A stretch of 64,000 nucleotides of DNA from Incurvaria masculella. Lineage: Eukaryota; Arthropoda; Insecta; Lepidoptera; Incurvariidae. Shown in pieces: positions 45,958 through 56,380 of the stretch (position 1 is the first letter of the stretch; the number at the start of each line of letters is the position of its first letter). The DNA lies in contig OX335645.2 of assembly GCA_946894095.1 (NCBI GenBank), positions 21,971,001-22,035,000 of the forward strand, written 5' to 3'. The position numbers and the translations under genes are program-made. The notes beneath the pieces were generated by a model, which saw only the letters and a list, made by a program, of their open reading frames with translations, had not been told where the DNA came from and made no database searches.

Positions 45958-46300
45958 GAGGTTATCAATTCGTCTGTATGTTTTTTTTTTAAATTTATTT
46001 TTTATGTTTGTTACCTCATAACTTTCGCCTGGGTGAACCGATTTTGATGATTGTTATTTTATATGAAAGCTGGTGCTTCCCATGTGGTCCCGTTCTTCTG
46101 ACAATGATATCAAAGAGAAAATCTTATAAGTCCTAAATTTGTATTAAGTATTTGCGCGAAAAATGGACGAATAACTCAACCGATTTCGATGATCCTTTTT
46201 TTATTGGAAATGACGTGAACAAGTTAGTTAGTGTACCTCAGATTCACTAAAAATAAACAAATAAAAAAAACTTTTAACAAAAAAGTAACCGACTTCAAAG

Positions 46301-46490
46301 AAAAAGCACTAAAAAGTAAAAAAAATAATTGCCATTTTTGTATACGATTATTTTATTTTTTTAGTCGGTGTCAGCCAAGGTAGCCAAGGTTCTCTTGACT
46401 GGCGCAGCGTTTGCCCGGCTGACGCCGACTCAAAAAATAAAATAATAGTATACAAAAATTGCAATTATGTTTTTACTTTTTAGTGCTTTT
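46301..46490. mobile_element. Foldback MITE with ~75-bp arms
   Basis: AAAAGCACTAAAAAGT...GTATAC...GTCGGTGTCAGCC and the reverse complement GGCTGACGCCGAC...GTATAC...ACTTTTTAGTGCTTTT form two long arms around a ~45-bp loop. Confidence 0.85.
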
Positions 46491-46492
46491 AC

Positions 46493-46650
46493 AGAAAATT
46501 GTCCGTGTTTTCCATCCAGTTCAATGTAGGCGTGCTCATAAAGGGAAGGTCCTGGCATGGCACCTAATTGGGAATGGGGTGTATTGGGATAATATCATAA
46601 CGGTAGTTGTGTGTATTAGCCATCCATGTCAGGTCTCATGAAAAAAAAAA
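46493..46650 (+). repeat. SINE 3' end with poly(A)
   Basis: A close match to the last ~150 bp of the 20494 copy, ending in an A run. It abuts the preceding foldback element. Confidence 0.85.
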
Positions 46651-47040
46651 ACAGAAGGGGTGAATTAATTGATGCGTCCGTTCTTGGATGCGGCGTCTAA
46701 AGATATTGTAACTTGGTGTGTTTGACAAAATAACGTAGACGGGGTAACACCCCCGAATTATTCAGTTTCCTAGTGATCGACTGGCGCTTGTAAATGCATG
46801 GAGATATTGAAGTGCGCGCATATGAACTAGGTGACATGCCTTATTATATTGCACGGCAAAATTGGATGGAAAATGCGGACAATCTTCAATTTAATCAACT
46901 GTCAAAGTGTAATGCTCTTTCGAAGATTTTTCATTTCATGCGCCTCTCTGACGAGACCTAACATGACATGGCGTTGTTAATAACATTTCATTGGTTTGTA
47001 AGAATTACCACTTTCTTCAAGCAAAGCTTCGTTTCTTCTT

Positions 47041-47760
47041 GGGAACTAAGGCTGAGATAAATAGTCCTAACAGCAACTAAGACTAACGGAAAGTAGTACT
47101 TTGTGACGTCACTTTGACACGTTTTGTATGGCCGAAGTGTCAAAGGAATGCAAAGTGACGTCATAAAGTACTACTTTTCGATAGTCTTTTTTTTATTTTT
47201 TTATTTATAGGTTCGTCCACATAGAATCGTTTCTTACATTTACAGATATTAAAAGAAAGAAAAACCACACCGAAACTATCTACAATTAAGGACAAACACA
47301 ACATGTACAAATGAATTGCTAACTTACGAAAAAAATAAAACAATTACATGTAACCAAAAACAATCATATAACTTCTTCTTATAGTCTTAGGACGAGATAA
47401 ATAGTCGTAACAAAAACTAAGACTAACGAAAAGTAGTACTTTGTGACGTCACTTTGACACATTTGGTATGGACGAAATCTCAAAGTAATTTGACGTCACA
47501 AAGTACTACTTTTCGTTAGTCTTAGGCTGAGATAAATAGTCGTAACAGAAACTAATGCTAACGTAAAGTAGTACTTTGTGACGTCAATTGGCGTTGCGTT
47601 GAGATTTCGTCCATACAAAATGTGCCAAAGTGACGTCACAAAGTACTACTTTCCGTTAGTCTTAGTTTTTGTTACGACTATTTATCTCAGCCTTAGTTTC
47701 TGTTGCGACTATTTATCTCAGCCTTAGTTAAGTTCTATCGTATCTCAGCCTAAGTATTGG
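47041..47760. mobile_element. Cluster of three CRE-bearing foldback units
   Basis: Three hairpin units have arms GAGATAAATAGTCGTAAC...AGTAGTACTTTGTGACGTCA and the reverse complement. The first is split from the others by ~190 bp of AT-rich DNA. Each unit carries two TGACGTCA octamers: 47104, 47156, 47444, 47491, 47579, 47631. Confidence 0.9.
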
Positions 47761-47799
47761 TATTGCCGTGAATAATAAGTAGGCATGTTGATATGCAGT

Positions 47800-48181
47800 T
47801 TCTGCCAATAGTTCGGGGGGGTGGAAGCTGGGTAGACGGCACAGGCGGCGATGGGCGGCGCAGCGGCGCCGCGGCGTCGGCGGCGGCGGCGAGAGCAGCG
47901 GCGGGCGGGCGTGTCGCGATCGCGCGACAGGTAATAAGCGCCGCGGAGAGGATTACTACTCGAGAGAACGAAGGAGACGCGCCGCTAAAGAAGCGATCGC
48001 GGAATAAATCTGCTAATGAAAAGCCGGAGAGTCGGTGTCCGGCGCATGCGCGGCACGCGGGTCGATAGCCGGCAGCGATGGCGGCCGCCGGCCAGTCCGC
48101 GCCGCGCCGCGCGCCCGCACGCCGCGTCATGTGGAGCCCCGCGCGCGCCGCGCACGCCGCGCCGCCTCCGCGCTAGCCAGC
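47800..48181 (+). promoter_or_regulatory. CpG-rich promoter and 5' UTR region
   Basis: A dense CpG island begins near 47815 and runs into the ATG at 48182. No TATA box was seen. Function is inferred from composition and the exon behind it. Confidence 0.5.
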
Positions 48182-48260
48182 ATGCGGCCCCGCCTGCTGC
48201 TGCTGCTGCCGCTGCTGGCGGCCGCGGCGCACCTCGTCGCCGCGGAGAAGAGCAAATTCT
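48182..48260 (+). CDS. First coding exon, secreted or membrane protein (signal peptide)
   Basis: The ATG at 48182 opens MRPRLLLLLPLLAAAAHL and then VAAEKSKF, a textbook signal peptide: basic start, leucine/alanine core, small residues before a likely cut at VAA. The exon ends in phase 1 at TTCT|GTAAGT, an excellent donor. No plus-strand exon with a matching phase was recognised in the remaining 15.7 kb, so the rest of the gene lies beyond the window or was missed among repeats. With about 26 residues of signal peptide the family cannot be named. Location right after a CpG island supports a real gene start. Confidence 0.6.
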
Positions 48261-49360
48261 GTAAGTGTTGCGCTCTCTATAGACACGCTCCCGCCACGCT
48301 ACGCGCGGGCCGGCCGCTGCCTCCGCACCCTCACCCGACGTATTATATTTGTTCTAGGAGCTCAGGATACCGTGCTCCTAGCGGCCGCGGCGGCGGTGGC
48401 ATCAGGGTTGGAATTTGTGGGTGTTTTCCCTCCGTGGCGTGTTTTCCCGCGGTTAAATTGTCTGCTTCAACAAATAGACCTACGATTATCTGGTTTTTAT
48501 AAAAAGATTTTTCTTCGAGTTTGATGCATTTGATATTTACTTATAGATGGATCCTTCCCATTAATTATAGGGTAGTCATCATCACTCTAAATTATCTGAG
48601 AGGTGATAAGCAGTGGGGTTAAATATGTGTAAGTCGAAGTAAAATCGGTTGCCCATACCCGATTGGTCGGTTATCTATAGTTTAACGAGTCACTTATATT
48701 AATAGTGTAAACAAGCAAGTTAACATCTCTAGTGCAACGAGAGTTTTCATTCTACATATTAGCGACACACAGAGCTTAATGTAGATCCTTACAGGAGAAA
48801 ACATTTACATACAGGTGCAGAATTCATGTTTTTACACGATCTGTTAAACTCTATATTAAAGGTCTATTGTAACGCGAAGAAAATAGGTGTTGAGTTAGTT
48901 ATTGGTTTTTATAGACATGTTTGGTGATGATTGGGTTTGATACTGTTTAGTGTTGTTTGGTTCCTGACTTGCCGGTCCCGCTGTGGACTGGTGAGGTATT
49001 TTTGAACACACTAACAATAATTCGCTCCAGCAGCGTTCCAAATCCTGGTGATTCAACGCAAACTTATAAGTTTCCGAACTCATAAATAGAAAAAAAATAT
49101 TTCGTCTGACAAATCCTGACGAGGGTCAGTCAACTTATAAGTTTCCTAAAAGATATAATGCATTTGGACAAACATCAGGAAACTTTATAACTTTTCTGCG
49201 ACAAATCGCTGATACGTACTAAATGTTTTTATGTAAGGCGCGGCATTGGTATTGGATTGGTTGCAATGTGACGGGTTTTTGTTTCAGCTGTGACGTTTTT
49301 CCCACAATGATTTGAGACCGACCGCCATAGTAACACATTATATTCATGAAAAGAGCCCAA
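48261..49360. other. Intron-like DNA
   Basis: No exon or named repeat recognised. Confidence 0.35.
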
Positions 49361-49364
49361 AATA

Positions 49365-49800
49365 TTGGATATGAGCTTCAGGTCACATCCAATATTTCGG
49401 GGTTATTTTTATTGTTATCTCAGGATCGGATAAGAATAAAAACCCGTAGAAAAATCATAATATCGAAGTCTGGACTATTATCTAGTATATGACCGCAAAA
49501 CGGCGTTGCTTATTTATTAGGTTTTCAAGACAGCGCGCCGGCGCGCGCTTGGAAACTATTCACGCTTTATATTAGACAATTTTCTTGTTTGTGGTACAAA
49601 ATCACACGTTTATGCAGTGAATAATCGTGAAACATGAAGTAATATCTTTAAAAAACAAACTTTATAATTAAAAAATATAAATTTCGCTTCCTCGTCGAGC
49701 TGCGAACTCGATTACGCCCATACAACCATGAACCCTAACGCAAATATATATAAATAATCGCTTTATCGTTGGTTTAAACATCAGTTTTTAAGCTGGACTA
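49365..49800. repeat. Second copy of the 40220-41130 repeat
   Basis: CCAATATTTCGGGGTTATTT, CCCGTAGAAAAATCAT and ATGAACCCTAACGCAAAT in the same order. Unnamed family. Confidence 0.6.
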
Positions 49801-50530
49801 AGGAATAAATAATCGGCTGGGCTCAGGGCCTTGATATGTGTGCTCGTGGAATGTTTTATTGCGTACTCCTTTATTGTGAATTCGACGTAAAACTAATCCA
49901 AAAACTTGTTTTCATGAATAGGATGTTTCTTCAACAAATTTCAAGTTCAGTTCCAATTTCTTCATTTCCTCCATTGGATGTATATTACACACTCTGGTTT
50001 GTATTTTTTTCTGCCGATTCGATTTTCTCTGGCGAACAAGAACTGACAAGAACCTTCTCCAGGTTTGTAATTTTTGTCATGTCACATGGGAAGTATTTTT
50101 TACAATTTTTTTAAATGATAACTATATTTTGAAATACCACGTGACAGGGTGCATACTGTAAATATAAACTCACCTACATTTCGAAAGGTCCTTTTTTAAT
50201 GTAAAGCTGATGTACGCGCCCAGGCAGGTCGCACTTCACGAGCGAAGGAGACGCAATGCCCAGTAGCCTCGGGACGTCACAGCGGGCCACCAGAGGAGTA
50301 GGAACAGCCACCTACCTCCAGCAGCACCAGCTCCTAGGCGTCAGGACCCGGGACAGCGTTCGGCGACACAGCACTTCGCCCAGACGAGGCGAGACGATAC
50401 AGCGTGGTCAGGCGCGCGGCGGGTTGCGTGGAGCCCCACGAGAGCTCCACGATTAAAGCGGGGACGCGGCGCATGCGTGCACCATGCTTAACAGCTAGTA
50501 GCAGAGCAAGAGTGGCATAGGAAAAAATCG
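49801..50530. other. Unassigned DNA
   Basis: It includes a GC-richer block at 50225-50460 with a 66-codon frame but no recognisable motif; possibly a retroelement remnant. Confidence 0.3.
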
Positions 50531-50862
50531 GGCCAAGTGCGAGTCGGACTCGCACAAGAAGGGTTCCACCACCAAAAAATTAGGTTTTTTGTATGGGGCT
50601 CCCCTTAAATTCTTATTATTTTTTTATTTTACGTATTTGTTGTTATAACGGCAAAATAAATACACACTCTGTGAAAATTTCAGCTGCCTACCTATTACGG
50701 TTCATGAGATACAGCCCTGTGACAGACGGACGGACGGACGGACGGACGGACGGACGGACGGACGGACGGACGGACGGACGAATGGACCGACGGACGGACG
50801 GACAGCGGATGCTTAGTAATAGGGTTCCGTTTTCACCCTTTGGGTACGGAACCCTAAAAACT
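50531..50862 (+). repeat. RTE-associated repeat with long (GACG)n
   Basis: Same family as 45652-45957, with a ~80-bp (GACG)n tract at about 50724-50800. Confidence 0.88.
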
Positions 50863-51779
50863 TTGGATGGGATTGAATGCTCGTGAAGTGGAAACTACCC
50901 ACCTAGGTCACCCATGACATATTGGCGTGAACAGCTGGTATGGGCGACCGTGCTGAGAGACCAACGGTGCCCAGAAAAGCTAAATCCAACTCGCCTCGCG
51001 AAACCATGCTCAGCGAGGCACCACACCAGCGGTTGCGGCCTGATCAGTGAACCTCGCACTGAGATATCGAGCGGGGTGCCCTGATTCTCTGGGAAGGAAT
51101 ACGGGATGAAAGTTTCGCAGAGCAACGTCCACGATAGCATTTGTAGACCAGACTGAGCGACCTTACAACCCCTAAGTTCACGTTCCTTTTAGGTTTTACC
51201 ACTTTTCATTCCGCCCTTGGCCCTTCTTAACACTTTTAGCGACAAATAAGAACAGATCCGCAGGTGGGATGTTCGAAATTCTCCATAAACATATACGATA
51301 AAATTCGATCATCTTAATACGGACGCCGCGCCAGCCTCCGCCGCCTGCTCGTGACCGGACCTCATGAATCATTCAGCCACTCACTTGAAATTCAGCATGT
51401 AAATCGATGGGTCCCATCTGCCTGCGTTCTCTCGCTTCGCTTCTTCTTTTATTATTTTTTCGATAAACAAATCGTGGGTTTAGGTTTAGCGTTTGATGTA
51501 AATTTACCAAGAATGTCGGTTTGATTTCATGTATTTTTATCACTACATCACTCGGGGTCTGTATTGTCATTTCGGTCTCCTCGTTGGTCCACGACAGCAC
51601 TTGAAAAATAAACACTTTTATCTCGCTCTTACTTCTAAAAAACCGTGAGGTGGTCGCTATCTGTGATTATTATTCGCCATACAAAGCTTCAGTAGGATAG
51701 GGAAAACACGAATTTATTTATGTAACTATGTATAATATTGTTTAATGTGAATCTATAAGCTATAGTGAAAGCCATGTAA
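50863..51779. other. Unassigned DNA
   Basis: No gene or named repeat recognised. Confidence 0.35.
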
Positions 51780-51925
51780 GTGTAACTGGTATCAAATGAT
51801 ACTACAAGTATCTACTCCCAGGTAAGGTTGGTCACCCAGGGAGGAAAATTACCACAACCTCGAAACCTCTAAGGTTGAGAGAGGCCTAAGCCCTGCAGTG
51901 GGTGGCACTAGAACGATATAAGATA
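51780..51925 (+). repeat. Inverted partner of 45060-45200
   Basis: CAAGTATCTACTCCCAGGTA and AGCCCTGCAGTGGGTGGCAC match the other copy on the opposite strand. Confidence 0.7.
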
Positions 51926-52075
51926 ACTTTAGGTCAAAATAGTAGTGTGTGAAAGGCTTAAATAATAATGTCCTATGGAGGAATATTTTTATTTATAGCT
52001 CCTTATATTACATATATTTGCATTTCAAATTATATTACGTGTGTTTTTAAGAATTTTAAATTATTTAGCTCAGCA

Positions 52076-52292
52076 GGTCAATTCCTGGCATTCAGTAATC
52101 AGGAATCAGGAATCCTGAGTCTAGAAAACAGCTTTTGTAGCTGTTTTCAAAGCGATTTTATTGAAGAAAAATATTCCGGAGCATTGCTTTTTTAATCAAT
52201 CACGGTTTTCCGTTGAAAAACGCTTTGAAATTGCTATAAAAGCTGTTTTCCTGATTCCTGATTCCTAATTACGGAATGCCAGGAATAGACCT
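52076..52292. mobile_element. Palindromic MITE with ATTCCTGGCATTC ends
   Basis: ATTCCTGGCATTC...AATCAGGAATCAGGAATC and its reverse complement at the other end, with inner AAAACAGCTTTT/AAAAGCTGTTTT pairing. Confidence 0.88.
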
Positions 52293-52709
52293 GCAGATCA
52301 ATAGTTTACGCAACAGTCACGTAACGAAAAGCAGAAAGATAGTTTTAATGTTTAAGTTTCAACCAGGTGACGTTAAGATTCACAATATACTTGATAGATA
52401 GTTCCAAAGCGAATTATGTGGAGTTGCAATGCAATTACATTTTCTACGGATAGTTTAAGTACGCCAGTTCCTACGTGTGGCCGCTTGTCCGTCCTTATGT
52501 CCACAATAACCCAAAGCACGGAGTGTTCGGGGTACTCCGAATAATGTAAACGGCGAACAGGCACACCACGGAATGAAGACGTGGTAGTGCAGGTACATAT
52601 GACGTGTCGGCAGGATTTGATCTCTGTGAGGAAAAGCATAGCCCTAAATGCACTGCATTTAGATTAGTGTGCAACATTACGTTCCGCGACAGTGAATTGA
52701 TTTTTTATA

Positions 52710-52990
52710 GGGTTCCGTACCCAAAGGGTGCCAACCAAGCCTCCGCTGCCCGTGCGACCGTCCATCCGTCTATCAGCTCGCTGTATCTCATTAGCCGTAA
52801 TAGGAGACAGTTGAAATTTTCATAGAGTCTGTATGTCTATTGCCGCTATAACAACAAATAGTAAAAAATATAAAATAAAAAATAAAAGGGGCGCGTCAAT
52901 ACAACAAACGTGATGTTTTTGTGTTAAATCTTGAGCTATGGCACGGAAGCCTTTGTGTGCGAGTCCGACTTGCACTTGGCCGGTTTTTTT
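52710..52990 (-). repeat. RTE-associated repeat, reverse copy
   Basis: GGGTTCCGTACCCAAAGGGT at the left and GAGTCCGACTTGCACTTGGC at the right. The microsatellite tract has nearly disappeared. Confidence 0.85.
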
Positions 52991-53299
52991 ACTCTGTCAA
53001 TTTATTTGAGTTGCACAGGAATTGATTATATTGAATTGATTTATATTGTCACTGAATAAATGTTTGGCTTTTGATTTGATTTTGATTTTGACGAACATTA
53101 TCCCCCTTGCCACTGGGTACTCGAAATACATGCCGGAATATAGCGACCTGCGACATCGTTAGTTATCACCGGGTGTGGTGGCGTACCAAGTTGACCAGGT
53201 GGTCTACAACACGGTAGACTTTTTACTGCACGGGAACTTTTACTGCACGGGTTACTGCACGGGATGAAATATTATTTTATATACATAAATGATATACAT

Positions 53300-53842
53300 A
53301 TATGAGGTGGTAGTATACATACGTAAGAACATCCAGTCTTTCGAGATTAATGGCGTAAACCACAATTATAATACACGTAATTCAGAGCGTTTAAAATCTG
53401 TTGCGCACAAATCGGCGATGGCTGAAAAAGACCCTGACGTGATTGGACCCAAACTGTATAATAAGATTCCAGAAAAAAATAAGTCTTTGCATAGTGACAT
53501 TTTGTTCCAGAGTCAGCTGAAAAAATTCCTATTAGACAACCCATTTTATAAGGTAAACGAATTTTTTTCTTATAGTAAAAATAACTAATATTGCTGGCTT
53601 GGACGGCCAAAATGAATTTTGTACATTAGAATATAAAGCAAGTTATAGTCTGAAATAATTAATGTTTATTATGTAAGGTACATATGTTTAAAAACTATTC
53701 AGACTGCATTGCTGAACGGAGCAAAAAAAAAATGATGACGAACCATACTGAATATGCAAATGACTCAATTTAATATTGTTAATGTTGTGTGTTCTTTATG
53801 GCGAAATAAATATCTGTATCTGTATCTGTATCTGTATTAGCC
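53300..53842 (+). mobile_element. LINE 3' end with (TCTGTA)n tail
   Basis: A frame ending at 53588 (NYNTRNSERLKSVAHKSAMA; GPKLYNKIPEKNK) is the C-terminus of a non-LTR reverse transcriptase. It is followed by ~250 bp of 3' UTR and a hexamer tail at 53811-53835. The same 3' end occurs reversed at 28770-28935. Confidence 0.88.
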
Positions 53843-55190
53843 GAGACCATCATACTTAATTTTTATATCCAAGGTATCGACCGAGAATTCTACTGCGCTA
53901 TTACGCTAATTTTAAAACTTTCCGGACCGATATGTTTAATCATTGGGGACAAACATTAATCTATTGGAACAAAATGTTCTGACAGAAAATCAATTCTCAC
54001 AATAGTAGTGCAACCAGGGCGGCGGTACCTTGGCACCATACAATTCTGTGAATAGACACAATTGGCTCGACCTGATTCCATCACTCGTATCTATTCTTGT
54101 TTTAAAATAAAGCTATATATTTTCTGTTATAATAGGTAACTAGCAAGTTACCTCTATTATTGGTTATTTATATTAATAACTAGTTGAGTTTCCCGGATCC
54201 GCTGGGCCGATTTAGTTTCGGACGGGACGAATTCGAATTCGAGAACCGCACGTACATACTCGCCGGCGCTACCGTTTTTGTACGTGAACGTGTGGTTAAA
54301 GTTTATACGCCACCACCATCGGTTTCTACTCCAGTACGTCCATACTCGCTATCTGCGACAATTTCAAATACAGCCAATAAATGTCCTCCGCTATATTCTC
54401 GCTGGTTATATTATTTTACGCAGGTGTTTCGAGCCATTCAGTGGGCTTAGTCACTATGTTAAAATGCAATAATATTTTTTAATACGGTTTAAAATTCAAC
54501 AATTCCGTCTTGTCTTTTTATGAAGGAAAACAGTTGATGTCCTTTTCTAATGCAAACAAACTCAAAAAGGCGTCTAACAAGATTGCAAGCGGCAATGTCT
54601 GTGTCGAGGCTTCAAAGGTATATTGGAAGCTCCGAGAGAAATTGATCGGTCCGGCTGCTGCCTAGAGCGATGGCAAACCAAGGGAAATATAGGGGGCTTA
54701 CGCAGGATTTTTATAAATTGCTATCAAAGTCCTTCAGGCGTGACGCGTTGCAAGCTAACGATCCTGGCGTTGCTTGCGGCGTCGGCCTGACGAGCAATAT
54801 CGTGCCTGCGGGGGTAGACCGTCCACCCCTCGGCATCGATCGGGGTGGGGGAGAAAACGGGTCACATGCATCGGCCGGCGCCGCCACGCCGCGCGAGCCA
54901 CGTTCAACTGCTTCCGGCTTTTACTAAGAAAAACATGACCCGAGCTTTTCTAAGAAAGTTGATTGATAAATATTATATCCTATCGACGACCCATTTCGCT
55001 TTTACCTAGAACGAGCTCGCGTACTCTATTAACTATTTAATATCGGAAAGTTTAAGCCAAATTAACTATGAAAGAAATACACGTTTGTGGCATTTGCGGT
55101 GGAGACGATGGGGGCATGGTCCGAGGAAGCAAAAGATCTGGCCAAATATATTGGAATGACCATGCGCGCAGCTTCAGGCGAAATCTGAGC
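53843..55190. other. Unassigned DNA
   Basis: It contains two plus-strand frames of 85-88 codons (54184-54450, 54670-54927) without known motifs. They read more like retroelement remnants than exons. Confidence 0.3.
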
Positions 55191-55196
55191 CGGTAG

Positions 55197-55540
55197 TCTA
55201 AGTTGTCCCCTAAATTGGCGTTACGGCAAACCGATCGACTGGCGTTTTCAAATGTATGGAGTAATTGAAGAGCGCGCGCAGCGGGCGTTAAGCGAACTAA
55301 CATTTGCGAGTCCGAGCTTGATTTGACAGCTTACTCAACGTTGCCGTAAATACGTCGACATTGCCGTTTACGTCCACTCCGCGTTTTCATACAAATCGGA
55401 AGTCCGTGTTTGACTATGACAGCTTGAAGAAGTAAAACCACAGAATATCTAGTAAAAACTTGTATGGAGTTTGGAGAAAACGCCAGTCGATCGGTTTGCC
55501 GTAAACGCCAATTTAGGTGAGAACTCAGACTGACAACTCA
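55197..55540. mobile_element. Foldback MITE, copy 3
   Basis: Ends and inner arms as in 41351-41685 (CGGCAAACCGATCGACTGGC; reverse complement near 55484). Confidence 0.85.
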
Positions 55541-55663
55541 GATTGTAAGAGTGAAGGCAGCGTATGGCATGGCCATTCAATGTGGAAACGATTCCAGTGT
55601 TCTCGGTACTATGGCCGCACCGTCTTTTCTAGAGGAGGATATAATATACAATATTTTGTTTGA

Positions 55664-56160
55664 CGGCTTACCGCGCGTGTGAGGAGCAGGACGTGCTGCT
55701 CGACGTTGCATGCAGAATCTGGACCTGGGCACTGGTTGAGGTTTGATCAGGTGAAAGTCCTAGTACCTGAACAACGAAACCTCCTACGAACCATTCGGGA
55801 GTCCATCGAAATCAGCAAGCACAAGAACTTCAATCGTGAAGATTCCTACCGTCTTTCGCCCATATGGAAACCCGTGCTGAATAAGCTGAAAACTGAATTT
55901 CGGAAAGGTGCACCGACAACAGACGTCGAGGAAAACACAGTCAGCGTGTTTTGCACTTCACGCGAAATTCGGACCGCAGCTAATCCTCAAGAAAATGTAC
56001 GAGTGTTGCCATGGACGCTGAGAAGTGAAGCAAAGCGGCGGGTAGCCAGTAACGTGCCTACCTCCGTGGGGACAGGCACGTTCTCCTGAAGATGGAGCCC
56101 ATGTGAGGCTCCGAAACGTCGAGCAGCACGTCCTGCTCCTCACACGCGCGGTAAGCCGTC
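55664..56160 (+). mobile_element. Penelope-like element fragment between inverted ends
   Basis: The frame ending at 56089 encodes [20 protein letters not shown] and RLSPIWKPVLNKL, a Penelope-type C-terminus. Ends at about 55664-55711 and 56116-56160 are long inverted repeats (GCGCGTGTGAGGAGCAGGAC and complement). A hammerhead-like core lies at 56086-56132: CTGAAGA, a perfect 6-bp stem (GGAGCC/GGCTCC), GAAA, then ACGT...ACGTC. Confidence 0.8.
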
Positions 56161-56380
56161 AAACTAAATATTGTAGTTATGTCCCGCGTAAGTTTTAAAA
56201 TATGAATAGGATATAATATGTTTTTTTTTATTTCAAATTTTCGACTATAGTGTTTTAAATTAATGTTATTGTAAAATTTTACTTTGTATACTTAATTATT
56301 TACCTTTGTATTATTATTAGAATAAGAACATGATCAATGCATTCATTCATTTAAAAAAATAAACTATTAAAGACAAATCG

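Noticed and set aside
47750..48130. Minus-strand 126-codon frame at the CpG island
   Set aside because: Shadow of GC-rich promoter sequence; no splice context or family resemblance.
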